NCBI GenBank assembly: GCA_951812975.1 | Contig: CATOTC010000001.1 | Location: 1,582,001 to 1,646,000 of the forward strand | Source of the DNA: an uncultured Acidimicrobiales bacterium | Lineage (GTDB): Bacteria > Actinomycetota > Acidimicrobiia > Acidimicrobiales > Aldehydirespiratoraceae | DNA: 64,000 nt | Direction of reading: 5' to 3' | Part shown: positions 37,240 to 45,414 of the stretch, one piece after another | Numbering within the stretch: position 1 is the first letter of the stretch | Layout of the letters: each line of letters opens with the position of its first letter | Notes under the pieces: generated by a model | Told to the model about the DNA's origin: nothing | The model's input: the letters and a program-made list of their open reading frames with translations, nothing else | Database searches by the model: none | Translations under genes and position numbers: made by a program

Positions 37240-38010
37240 TCAATCAACCGCGTCAAAGTTGGGTGGGCGCTTCTCTGCGAAAGCAGTCATGGCCTCAATG
37301 TTGGCGGGTGAACCCATCAGCACCGCGAACTCGCCGTTCTCGCGGTCATGCGCCTCATGCAGCGCCGCACGTATCGGCTCGACGATGGTGCGTTTGGAGG
37401 CCATCAGCGAACTGATCGGTTTGGAAGCGAGGACCTCGGCATGCGACATGGCGGTGGCCATCAACTCGTCGGGTTCACAGACCTTGAAAGCCAGACCCAT
37501 CTCGAGGCATTCAGCGGCGCTGATCCACTCAGAACTCAGCAAGACCCAACTCGCGTTCTGCCGCCCGATCAACCTCGGAAAACTGCCGCTGCTGGCCAGT
37601 TCAGGGGCCACACCGAGCATCGTGAACGGGCACTTGAGACGGGCGGTCGACGACATGAACACAAGGTCAGCCAAACCCAGGATCGTGGCGCCGAACCCGA
37701 CACCCATCCCGTTGACAGCCAGGATCAACGGCTTCGGGAAGTCAATCAGGATTCTGCAGACACCGGCGAACCCGTGAATCCCCTCAACACGCTCACCCAT
37801 CGCCATACGGCCCATCTCGATCACATCCTGCCCGGCCGAGAAGGAGTCCTTGGACCCGGTGATGACGACCACGGCCACGCCGGGAGACTCCTCGGCCTCG
37901 GCCAGCGCCCCCGCCAAGCCGTCCCACATGGCGGTATTCATGGCGTTCTTCGCCTCCGGACGCATCAGAGTGACGGTACGAACCCGTCCATGGTCAGTGA
38001 TCTCAATCAT
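37240..38010 (-). CDS. Enoyl-CoA hydratase/isomerase family protein
   Basis: A 256-residue crotonase-fold protein: RPEAKNAMNTAM, the oxyanion-hole segments KDSFSAGQD and AVNGMGVGFGATILGLADLVFMS, and ARLKCPFTMLGVAPELASS. The catalytic region has VAPELASSGSF, with one Glu as in many isomerases. It could be enoyl-CoA hydratase or delta-isomerase in fatty-acid oxidation. No other beta-oxidation genes are adjacent. Confidence 0.85.
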   Translation of the reverse strand: MIEITDHGRVRTVTLMRPEAKNAMNTAMWDGLAGALAEAEESPGVAVVVITGSKDSFSAGQDVIEMGRMAMGERVEGIHGFAGVCRILIDFPKPLILAVNGMGVGFGATILGLADLVFMSSTARLKCPFTMLGVAPELASSGSFPRLIGRQNASWVLLSSEWISAAECLEMGLAFKVCEPDELMATAMSHAEVLASKPISSLMASKRTIVEPIRAALHEAHDRENGEFAVLMGSPANIEAMTAFAEKRPPNFDAVD

Positions 38011-38127
38011 GTTGTCCCCGTGCTAGTAGAAAGATTGCTACCAGCGAGAGTAGGCGCGGGTCGGCACACGAGTGCCATCATGTGACTGGTTGAACAACAG
38101 CGCAACCGAACCGAGGAGATGCCCACG

Positions 38128-39876
38128 ATGCCCCAACATGATCTGATCATAAGAGGCGGTACCGTCGTCGACGGCACGGGCGCAGCCAAACGCACCGCAG
38201 ACGTCGCCGTGAACGACGGTGTCATCAGCGAAGTGGGCCGGGTCAGCGGATCGACCCGCCGCGAGATCGACGCGGACGGGGCGCTGGTCGCCCCGGGGTT
38301 CGTCGACATCCACACCCACTACGACGGCCAAGCAACCTGGGACGAACGAATGCAACCGTCAAGCTGGCACGGCGTCACAACCGTCGTCTTCGGCAACTGC
38401 GGGGTCGGATTCGCGCCAGTGCACGACCAGGACCACGACAAACTCGTCGAACTCATGGAAGGCGTCGAGGACATCCCCGGAGCGGCTTTGCACGAAGGAC
38501 TGCAGTGGGGCTGGAACTCCTTCGGCGCATACCTCGACGCGCTCGAAGGCCCCAAAGACATGAACATCGCCGCGCAGGTGCCCCACGGCGCCCTGCGCCT
38601 GCATGTGATGGGGGAGCGCGGCGCCAACCGGGAAGACGCCACCGACCACGACATCGCCACGATGGGCCGTCTCGCAGCCGAAGGGATCGCCGCGGGAGCG
38701 CTGGGGTTCACCACCAGCCGCACCTCGAACCACAAGACCTCGACGGGAGACTTCACGCCGACACTGACAGCCGCCGCCAAAGAGCTGGTCGGGATCGCCG
38801 AAGCGGTGGGCAGAGGCAGTACCGGGGTGTTCCAACTGGTGAGCGACTTCCGCGACCGCGACGCCGAGTTCCAGATCTTCCGCGACATGTGCGCAGTGTC
38901 GGGACGGCCACTGTCGTTCACCCTCGTGGAGAGTCCCCGCTCAGCCGGATTCCACCAGGACCTCCTCAACCGGATCGAAACCGCTCGAGCAGAAGGACTG
39001 GAGATCACCGGACAATGCCCGGTCAGGCCCATAGGCATCCTCTTGGGTTTCGAGTGCACACTCAACCCGTTCATGCGCAACCCCGTGTGGCAGGAAATTG
39101 CAGACATGACGCCGGCGCAGCGAGTCGCTGCGCTGCAAGACCCTGACCGACGTCAACGCCTGCTCCAATCCAGCGGCGGTGCCGAACACAACCTCGTCGG
39201 CGGGCGCATCATCGAGGACTTCCACAACATGTTCGAGATGGGTGAGTGGCCCTACTACGAACCCCCGCCAGACCAGACAGTCACCCGCCGTGCCGAGGCC
39301 GCCGGTAAGGACCCCGTCGAGTTCGCCCTCGACCTGCTGTTGAAGAACGGCGGGACCAACATGCTGTGGCTGCCCTTCACCAACTACGGCTTCATGCACC
39401 TCGACGGCACCCGAGAACTGCTGACGCATGAGTACACGGTGCCCGCTCTGGGCGACGGAGGCGCACACGTCGGCACGATCTGCGACGGTTCGTTCCCCAC
39501 AACACTGTTGCAGCACTGGGGTCGGGACCGGCCCGACAACAGGATCGACCTGGAGTTCCTGGTGCAACGTCAAGCCCGCGACACAGCCCGCACCGTCGGC
39601 CTGTGCGACCGGGGAGTCCTCGAGCGGGGGTACCGGGCCGACCTCAACGTCATCGACTTCGACAACCTGCGGGTACGAGGCCCGGAACTGGCCTACGACC
39701 TCCCCGCCGGAGGCCGCCGCGTGCTGCAACGAGCCGACGGTTATCTGCACACCATCGTGGGCGGCGAAGAGACCTACGCCTCGGGTGAAGCGACCGGTGC
39801 CCTTCCCGGCCGCCTGGTGCGAGGCGCGCAGCGGCCACCGGCGACGAACGGGTCGACGAACGGCCGCGGTCGATGA
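38128..39876 (+). CDS. N-acyl-D-amino-acid deacylase-type amidohydrolase
   Basis: A metal-dependent hydrolase of about 582 residues: DLIIRGGTVVDGTG at the start, metal-binding DIHTHYDGQ, HGVTTVVFGNCGVGFAP, and ALGDGGAHVGTICDGS with the catalytic Asp near the end. This pattern belongs to the D-aminoacylase/dihydroorotase-like group, whose actual substrates vary. ATG 38128 has AGGAG at 7-9 nt. ATG 38119 lies too close to it. It heads a co-directional run with a TauD-type oxygenase (4-bp overlap) and a molybdenum hydroxylase. Confidence 0.85.
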   Translation: MPQHDLIIRGGTVVDGTGAAKRTADVAVNDGVISEVGRVSGSTRREIDADGALVAPGFVDIHTHYDGQATWDERMQPSSWHGVTTVVFGNCGVGFAPVHDQDHDKLVELMEGVEDIPGAALHEGLQWGWNSFGAYLDALEGPKDMNIAAQVPHGALRLHVMGERGANREDATDHDIATMGRLAAEGIAAGALGFTTSRTSNHKTSTGDFTPTLTAAAKELVGIAEAVGRGSTGVFQLVSDFRDRDAEFQIFRDMCAVSGRPLSFTLVESPRSAGFHQDLLNRIETARAEGLEITGQCPVRPIGILLGFECTLNPFMRNPVWQEIADMTPAQRVAALQDPDRRQRLLQSSGGAEHNLVGGRIIEDFHNMFEMGEWPYYEPPPDQTVTRRAEAAGKDPVEFALDLLLKNGGTNMLWLPFTNYGFMHLDGTRELLTHEYTVPALGDGGAHVGTICDGSFPTTLLQHWGRDRPDNRIDLEFLVQRQARDTARTVGLCDRGVLERGYRADLNVIDFDNLRVRGPELAYDLPAGGRRVLQRADGYLHTIVGGEETYASGEATGALPGRLVRGAQRPPATNGSTNGRGR

Positions 39877-40919
39877 GCGCCCTCGAATCTGTCGAAGAAG
39901 CAGCAGTCCGGCCGCTCGAAACACACGCAAACTGGACCTCTGACGACGTGGCCGACAGTGAAGCCTGGACCTACCGGCTGAATGCCGACGAGATAGCCGA
40001 ACTCGAAGCGGCCCTGCTGTGGGCACGCTCATACAGCGACGAAGTGCTCAACATCGACAAGGAGCATTTCCCGCTGCCCACGCTCGCACCCGTGCTGAAC
40101 GGGCTCGCCGAGGAACTGATCAACGGCCGGGGTTTCTGTCGAATATCGGCCCTGCCCGTCGAACGGATCGGCCACGAAGACGCCTCCTGGATGTACTGGG
40201 GGATCGGCCTCCACCTCGGAGTGCCATGGCCCCAGAACGTGAAGGGCCACCTGCTCGGTGACGTCAAAGACCAGGGGAAATCGGTCAACGACCCCACCGC
40301 AAGAGGCAACGAGCTCGGCGGTGTGGCCCAAGCATTCCACTCCGACGGCTCCGACCTCATCGGACTGCTGTGCCTCGACCCGGGCGTGTCGGGAGGGGAG
40401 AGCCTGGTAGCCAACGCAGTCGCCGCGCACAATCGCCTGGTCGCCGAAGACCCGGACCTCGCCACGGTGCTCTACGACCCGCTTCCCTACGACTTCCGAG
40501 GTGAACAGAGCAAAGGGAGCAGCCCCTTCTACCGGATGCCGGTGTTCAGCGAGCACGGCGACCGCCTGTTCGTGCGTTACATCCGGCCATACATCGACGC
40601 CTCGCAACGCCACGGTGACGCGCCGCGGCTGAGCGACGCCCAACGCACCGCGATGGACGCCTTCGACGCGCTTGTCTGCGACCCCTGCAATCGCGTCGAA
40701 ATGACATTCGCACCCGGTGACATGCAATTCGTCAACAACTACCACGTACTCCACGGTCGCAACGCCTACAAGGACGACCCAGCCAACGGCAGAGTCCGCT
40801 GGCTCAAACGCTTGTGGCTCGCCACCGAGATCCTCGGCCCGCAGGATCGCCCCCAGCGTTTCCAGTCCGCGGGCGCAACCCGGCACTGGTCAGCCCGCCG
40901 CACCCGCGCCGACATCTGA
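39873..40919 (+). CDS. TauD/TfdA-family Fe(II)/2-oxoglutarate dioxygenase
   Basis: The 348-residue protein has HSDGSDLIGLLC (His-X-Asp iron ligands) at about residues 152-163, the distal His in NNYHVLHGRNAY and the 2-oxoglutarate-binding Arg in VRWLKRLWL. The family hydroxylates small substrates such as taurine or carboxylic acids. Substrate unknown. It overlaps the amidohydrolase by 4 bp and lies about 80 bp before the molybdenum hydroxylase genes, suggesting one catabolic route. Confidence 0.85.
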   Translation: MSALESVEEAAVRPLETHANWTSDDVADSEAWTYRLNADEIAELEAALLWARSYSDEVLNIDKEHFPLPTLAPVLNGLAEELINGRGFCRISALPVERIGHEDASWMYWGIGLHLGVPWPQNVKGHLLGDVKDQGKSVNDPTARGNELGGVAQAFHSDGSDLIGLLCLDPGVSGGESLVANAVAAHNRLVAEDPDLATVLYDPLPYDFRGEQSKGSSPFYRMPVFSEHGDRLFVRYIRPYIDASQRHGDAPRLSDAQRTAMDAFDALVCDPCNRVEMTFAPGDMQFVNNYHVLHGRNAYKDDPANGRVRWLKRLWLATEILGPQDRPQRFQSAGATRHWSARRTRADI

Positions 40920-40998
40920 AGAACCCGCCGAACCACACCACAACAACTGGCCGCGCGGATGTGTGGCGCGCCGTACAGCGCAGTATGTTACGGACTTC

Positions 40999-41871
40999 AT
41001 GAGATACGCAGCTCCCACAACTGTGGATGAGGCTCTTGAACTGTTGCGAAGTGACCCCGACTCTCGGGTGTTCGCAGGCGCAACCGACCTCATCCCCCAA
41101 ATCCGAGCCGGCCGCCCCGAACCGGCCCTGCTCATAGACCTGAAACGCATCGAACGACTCGTTGCAGTCAGCCACAACAACGGCACCTGGACCGTCGGTG
41201 CGGCCACGCCCACCGCGGCGCTCACCGCCGACACCGAGTTCAGTGCCACGTTCCCGGGCCTGTCAGAAGCGAGCGGCCTGATCGGCTCGGACCAGATCCA
41301 GAACCGGTCGAGCTGGGGCGGCAACCTCTGCAACGCCTCACCCGCAGCCGACTCCGTCCCGGCGCTGATCGTCAACGACGCCACCGCCGTGATCGCCGGC
41401 AACTCAGGCGAACGGACCGCCAGCGTGGCCGATGTGGTGACCGGCCCAGGACAGACCTCGCTGAGCGACGGCGAGTTCATCATTGAATTCCTGGTCAACG
41501 ACCCGCCCGCCAACAGCAGCGACGCCTACCTGCGGCTCATACCCCGCACCGAGATGGACATCGCCGTGGTCGGCGCAGCAGTGCAACTCACCATGGACGG
41601 CGACACCGTCGCATCAGCCAGAGTCGCACTGGGAGCTGTGGCCCCGACCTTCGTGCGAGTCCCAGACGCCGAAGCCGCCCTCGTCGGCTCCAGCCTCAAC
41701 AATGGCACCCTCGACGATGGCACCCTTGATGCGGTCGCTGCCGCGGCCTCGGCGGCCTGCAACCCCATCGACGACAAACGAGGAACCATCCAATACCGCC
41801 GCCAAGTTGCGGGCGTGCTGGCCAAACGAGCCGCGCAGACAGCCGCACAACGAGCGCAAGGAGCGAGCTGA
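40999..41871 (+). CDS. Molybdenum hydroxylase FAD-binding subunit (CoxM/XdhB-like)
   Basis: The 290-residue medium subunit: MRYAAPTTVDEALELL, the FAD-binding RVFAGATDLIPQIR and SSWGGNLCNASPAADSVPAL, then RTEMDIAVVGAAVQL. It passes electrons from the Fe-S subunit through FAD. ATG 40999 gives the family N-terminus. It is followed without gap (TGATG) by the small subunit. Together with the next two genes it forms a complete three-subunit xanthine-dehydrogenase-type enzyme. Confidence 0.93.
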   Translation: MRYAAPTTVDEALELLRSDPDSRVFAGATDLIPQIRAGRPEPALLIDLKRIERLVAVSHNNGTWTVGAATPTAALTADTEFSATFPGLSEASGLIGSDQIQNRSSWGGNLCNASPAADSVPALIVNDATAVIAGNSGERTASVADVVTGPGQTSLSDGEFIIEFLVNDPPANSSDAYLRLIPRTEMDIAVVGAAVQLTMDGDTVASARVALGAVAPTFVRVPDAEAALVGSSLNNGTLDDGTLDAVAAAASAACNPIDDKRGTIQYRRQVAGVLAKRAAQTAAQRAQGAS

Positions 41872-42353
41872 TGCCCCGAACCCATGTGAACTGCACCGTC
41901 AACGGCGACGAAGTCGACTTCCTGTCAGCCGACGACACCTCCCTGCTCAACGCCCTGCGCGACGAGCTGGGTCTCATCGGAGCCAAGGAAGGCTGCGGAA
42001 CCGGCGACTGCGGCGCCTGCACGATTCTTGTCGACGGCAGAGTCAACTGTGCCTGCCTGATGTTCGCCCCAGAAGCCGAAGGGACCTCGATCACCACCGT
42101 CGAAGGCATCGCCCAAGGCGACCACCTGCACCCGTTGCAACAGACGTTCCTCGAAGGCGCGGCCCTGCAATGCGGCGTGTGCACACCCGGATTCCTGGTG
42201 TCGGCGAAAGCGCTGCTCGACGAGAACTCCAACCCGACCGAAACCGAGATCCGCTTCGCCCTCGCCGGCAACCTATGCCGCTGCACCGGCTACGACAAGA
42301 TCATCCGAGCCGTTCAGGAAGCGGCCGTCCAGGTGAATGGAGCCTCCAAGTGA
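41871..42353 (+). CDS. Molybdenum hydroxylase [2Fe-2S] subunit (CoxS/XdhC-type small subunit)
   Basis: The 160-residue protein has the plant-type ferredoxin cluster CGTGDCGAC and a later Cys, then the second 2Fe-2S domain with CGVCTPG and NLCRCTGYDKI. It carries electrons from the molybdenum centre to FAD. The start overlaps the preceding stop by one base, and the end overlaps the large-subunit start as GTGA. Confidence 0.96.
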   Translation: MPRTHVNCTVNGDEVDFLSADDTSLLNALRDELGLIGAKEGCGTGDCGACTILVDGRVNCACLMFAPEAEGTSITTVEGIAQGDHLHPLQQTFLEGAALQCGVCTPGFLVSAKALLDENSNPTETEIRFALAGNLCRCTGYDKIIRAVQEAAVQVNGASK

Positions 42354-44581
42354 CCGTCACAGAGAACCCCCGAAGGTACAAGTATGTCGGCACCCGACCG
42401 GTGCGTCACGACGGGCTCGACAAAGTAACGGGCAAAGCCCGCTTTGCCGCCGACCTCGACATGACCGGACAACTGCGGGGCGCGTTTGTGCGCTCACCGC
42501 ATGCACACGCCCGGATCGTCTCGATCGACACCAGCAGAGCCGAAGCGATGCCAGGAGTGAAAGCCGTCGTCACCGGCGATGACTTCGCCGATCTCGACCC
42601 CACCCACCCCGAATTCGACATGGCGGTCAACCTGATGGCGCGCGGCGAAGCGCTCTACAACGGCCATGTCGTCGCCGCAGTGGCCGCGGTCACTGCCTCC
42701 CAAGCCGCTGCTGCTGCCGCCGCAGTCGAAGTCGAATACGAGCCGCTGCCCGCAGTGCTCACCATCGACGAAGCAATCGCCGTCAGCGCCCCTATCGCCA
42801 ACCCCACCAACCGCACCCTGTTCTCAGGTGACACCGAACCGTCGAACCTTGCCTCAGTCAACGAATTCGGCCGCGGCGACGTGGAAGCCGGATTCGAAGC
42901 AGCCGACATCATCCTGGAACGAGAATTCCGGACCGTCGCAGTGCATCAGGGCTACATCGAGCCCCACGCCTGTGTCGCCGACTGCGGCCAGGACGGCAAA
43001 GCCACGATCTGGGCCTCCTCGCAGGGCCATTTCGCGGTCCGGTCCAAGACCGCCGCAGCGCTCGGTTGGAGCACCGACCGGATCAAGGTCATCCCCGCAG
43101 AGATCGGCGGAGGCTTCGGAGGCAAGACCACCATCTACCTCGAACCGGTCGCAGTTCTGCTGTCACAGAAAGCCGCCCGCCCGGTGAAAATCGTGATGTC
43201 ACGCGAAGAGGTGCTGCGGGCGACCGGCCCCGCGCCCGCCACCAAGATCACAGCCAAGATCGGCGCTACCAACGACGGCGAGATCACCACCCTGCAATCC
43301 ACGATGTACTTCGACAACGGGTCCACCAAAGGATTCAGCGCGCTCACCGGAGCCATGTCGGTCGCTTCCTACAAGCTGCCCAACCTCCAACTGCACGCCA
43401 TCGGCACCGTCAGCAACACGGCGCGCTCAGCCGCCTACCGTGCGCCCTCCGCCCCCCAGGCAGCCTTCGCCGTCGAAACGCTGATCGACGAACTCGCGCA
43501 GCGCCTCAACATGGACCCGATCGACATCCGCCTGCAGAACGCGGTCGTTGAAGGCGACGCCACCGCAATGGGCGCACCGCACCCCAAGATCGGCTTCGTC
43601 GAGACCCTCGAAGCGATAAAGAACTCCGAGCACTACAACTCACCGGTTCCCGAAGGCGCAGGGAGAGGCGTGGGCACCGGGTTCTGGTTCAACATCGGGG
43701 AACAGTCGTCGGCGACCGTCAACCTCAACGAGGACGGCACCGCCACGGTGATCACCGGCAGTCCCGACATCGGGGGCAGCCGCGCCTCGATGGCGCTGAT
43801 GGCCGCCGAGGAACTCGGCCTGGCCGTCGATCGCATAACCCCGATCATTGCCGACACCGAATCGGTCGGCTTCACCGACATCACCGAGGGCAGCCGAGCC
43901 ACGTTTGCCACCGGCATGGCAGTGGTCAACGCCTGCCGGGAGCTCATCGGACAGTTGAAGCAACGAGCTGCCACCATCAAGAACGTGGACGTCGAACAGG
44001 TCGAATGGGTCGACGGAGCGGCGGTCATCGAAGGGCAGGATCCACTCACGATCCCGGAGATCACCGCGATGGCCAAGAACACCGGTGGCCCCCTCACCGC
44101 TACCGCCTCGCTCAACGCGGCGGGTGCCGGCCCGTCGTTTGCGGTCCATGTCGCCGACGTGGTCGTCGACGAAGAAACCGGAGAGACGACAATCCTGCGC
44201 TACACCGCAGCCCAAGACGCCGGAACCGCCATCCACCCCTCCTATGTGGAAGGTCAGATACAAGGCGGGTCGGTGCAGGGCATCGGCTGGGCCCTCAACG
44301 AGGAGTACATCTACGACTCCGACGGGGTCATGGAGAACGCCAGCTTCCTCGACTACCGGATGCCGGTCGCTTCTGATCTGCCGATGATCGACGCCATCAT
44401 CGTCGAGGTTCCCAACCCGAGCCACCCCTACGGCGTGCGCGGCGTGGGAGAGACAGGCATCGTGCCTCCGATCCCGACCCTCGCCAACGCCATTGCCGCC
44501 GCGACCGGTGTGCGCATGACCTCGCTGCCGATGTCACCGCCGAGGCTGCTGGCTGCGATCAGCGGGAACGCCGGCAGCTGA
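42350..44581 (+). CDS. Molybdenum hydroxylase large (molybdopterin-binding) subunit
   Basis: The 743-residue subunit of the xanthine dehydrogenase/CO dehydrogenase family: RHDGLDKVTGKARFAADL, RSPHAHARIVSID, GGGFGGKTTIYLEP, AYRAPSAPQAAFAVE, and near the end PYGVRGVGETGIVPP with the active-site Glu (GVGETG). The active-site loop is AYRAPSAPQ, neither the AYxCSFR of form I CO dehydrogenase nor the common AYRGAGRPE. The substrate is therefore open. The start is GTG 42350. Confidence 0.93.
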   Translation: MTVTENPRRYKYVGTRPVRHDGLDKVTGKARFAADLDMTGQLRGAFVRSPHAHARIVSIDTSRAEAMPGVKAVVTGDDFADLDPTHPEFDMAVNLMARGEALYNGHVVAAVAAVTASQAAAAAAAVEVEYEPLPAVLTIDEAIAVSAPIANPTNRTLFSGDTEPSNLASVNEFGRGDVEAGFEAADIILEREFRTVAVHQGYIEPHACVADCGQDGKATIWASSQGHFAVRSKTAAALGWSTDRIKVIPAEIGGGFGGKTTIYLEPVAVLLSQKAARPVKIVMSREEVLRATGPAPATKITAKIGATNDGEITTLQSTMYFDNGSTKGFSALTGAMSVASYKLPNLQLHAIGTVSNTARSAAYRAPSAPQAAFAVETLIDELAQRLNMDPIDIRLQNAVVEGDATAMGAPHPKIGFVETLEAIKNSEHYNSPVPEGAGRGVGTGFWFNIGEQSSATVNLNEDGTATVITGSPDIGGSRASMALMAAEELGLAVDRITPIIADTESVGFTDITEGSRATFATGMAVVNACRELIGQLKQRAATIKNVDVEQVEWVDGAAVIEGQDPLTIPEITAMAKNTGGPLTATASLNAAGAGPSFAVHVADVVVDEETGETTILRYTAAQDAGTAIHPSYVEGQIQGGSVQGIGWALNEEYIYDSDGVMENASFLDYRMPVASDLPMIDAIIVEVPNPSHPYGVRGVGETGIVPPIPTLANAIAAATGVRMTSLPMSPPRLLAAISGNAGS

Positions 44582-44599
44582 ACACCCCGCCGAGAGCCA

Positions 44600-44845
44600 G
44601 TGGCCACTGTCCATCTCCAAGCCGATCATCGTCGATTCACCGGCGGCGAGAAAGTCCTGCAGGTCCAAGGCGACACCGTCGGGGAACTCATTCAAGAACT
44701 GGAACGCCGATACCCGGGCCTCGGCCCGCTGTTGACCGACGGTGCCAGCGTGGCCATCAACGGCGAGTTGATCCCCAACGGAATCTTCGAGAAGGTCGAC
44801 GAGTCCACGGAGGTATACTTTGTGGCACCCATTTCGGGCGGTTGA
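44600..44845 (+). CDS. MoaD/ThiS family ubiquitin-like sulfur carrier
   Basis: An 81-residue protein ending in Gly-Gly (FVAPISGG), the carboxyl terminus that is activated and thiocarboxylated in MoaD and ThiS. DTVGELIQELERRYPGL and VAINGELIP support the beta-grasp fold. Placed 18 bp after the molybdenum hydroxylase large subunit, it is likely to serve molybdopterin synthesis for that enzyme. The start is GTG 44600 with weak Shine-Dalgarno. No MoaE is in the window. Confidence 0.85.
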   Translation: MATVHLQADHRRFTGGEKVLQVQGDTVGELIQELERRYPGLGPLLTDGASVAINGELIPNGIFEKVDESTEVYFVAPISGG

Positions 44846-44854
44846 GAGACGCTG

Positions 44855-44884
44855 TTGGGGCCTTTGTTGTGGCGCGGTTATAGT
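44855..44884 (+). promoter_or_regulatory. Candidate promoter of the selenoprotein gene
   Basis: TTGGGG (44855-44860) and TATAGT (44879-44884) are separated by 18 bp. The start codon follows 26 nt later with AGGGAGA as Shine-Dalgarno. The gene thus seems to have its own promoter after the MoaD-like gene. Confidence 0.5.
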
Positions 44885-44910
44885 CGGTCACACCTCAATA
44901 AGGGAGATCC

Positions 44911-45399
44911 ATGGCTCGCTTCCACGAGTTCGAAATGCCTTCGCTGGAGGGCGACCAGGTGGCGTTTTCTGCGTTTGCCGACGGGGCCTGCCTGGTCGTC
45001 AACGTCGCTTCCGCTTGAGGCCTGACCAAACAGTACGCAGGTCTGCGTGCGCTCCACAACGAAGACCACGGAGTCCACGTTCTGGGCTTCCCGTGCAATC
45101 AGTTCGCGGGCCAGGAACCGGGCAGCGCTGAAAAGATCCGAGTTTTCGTCGACGACAACTACAACATCAACTTCCCGATGTTCGCCAAGATCGACGTGAA
45201 CGGCGATGACGCGGCCGAACTCTACAACTGGCTCAAGGCTCAACACCCCGGCGACGGTGACTCGCCGGACATCCAATGGAATTTCGAGAAGTTCCTCGTC
45301 AACTCCGACGGAGAAGTGGTCGCTCGCTTCGCACCCAGGGTCACCCCTGAAGAAATCACCGAACAATTGCCGGCCCTGCTGAATGGCCGGCCCTGCTGA
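44911..45399 (+). CDS. Glutathione peroxidase, selenocysteine-containing (in-frame TGA at 45016-45018)
   Basis: Read with TGA as selenocysteine, the 162-residue protein has the GPx core NVASA-U-GLTKQY with U at residue 36. The other catalytic residues follow at their family positions: Gln64 in GFPCNQF, and Trp123 and Asn124 in IQWNFEKFLV. The frame is open and conserved on both sides of the TGA, and the TGA sits exactly at the peroxidatic Sec/Cys. A SECIS-like hairpin follows it at 45033-45050. The enzyme would reduce peroxides with thiols. ATG 44911 has AGGGAGA 3 nt before. An ordinary gene finder would report only a fragment from 45178. selA, selB, selC and selD are not in the window and must be elsewhere. 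Confidence 0.9.
45033..45050 (+). promoter_or_regulatory. Bacterial SECIS-like stem-loop downstream of the Sec UGA
   Basis: GTACGCA pairs with TGCGTGC (7 bp, one G-T pair) around the loop GGTC. The apex GCAGGTCTGC (45037-45046) equals the SelB-binding apex of Escherichia coli fdhF SECIS as I know it. It begins 18 nt after the TGA (15 nt in fdhF). The bulged U of fdhF is not seen in this fold. Confidence 0.8.
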
Positions 45400-45400
45400 A
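45370..45400 (+). repeat. Tandem duplication at the 3' end of the peroxidase gene
   Basis: CCGGCCCTGCTGAA at 45370-45383 and again at 45387-45400 (period 17). The first copy is read as PALLN and the second, in another phase, as RPC plus stop, giving the protein the ending NGRPC. Confidence 0.9.
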
Positions 45401-45414
45401 CAGAGGCACCAACC

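Noticed and set aside
41483..42349. Extension of the molybdenum hydroxylase large subunit upstream of 42350
   Set aside because: The frame runs through the FAD and Fe-S subunit genes in a wrong phase. GTG 42350 overlapping the previous stop is the natural start.
40999..44581. Form I carbon monoxide dehydrogenase (CoxMSL)
   Set aside because: The large subunit lacks the AYxCSFR active-site loop of true CO dehydrogenase.
40999..44845. Selenium-dependent molybdenum hydroxylase cluster
   Set aside because: The neighbouring selenoprotein made this tempting, but no yqeB, yqeC or selD-like genes are present and sequence alone cannot show labile selenium.
45016..45018. TGA in the glutathione peroxidase as nonsense mutation of a pseudogene
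   Set aside because: The TGA is exactly at the catalytic position, the rest of the frame is intact with all other catalytic residues, and a SECIS-like hairpin follows. A simple base error cannot be fully excluded without reads.
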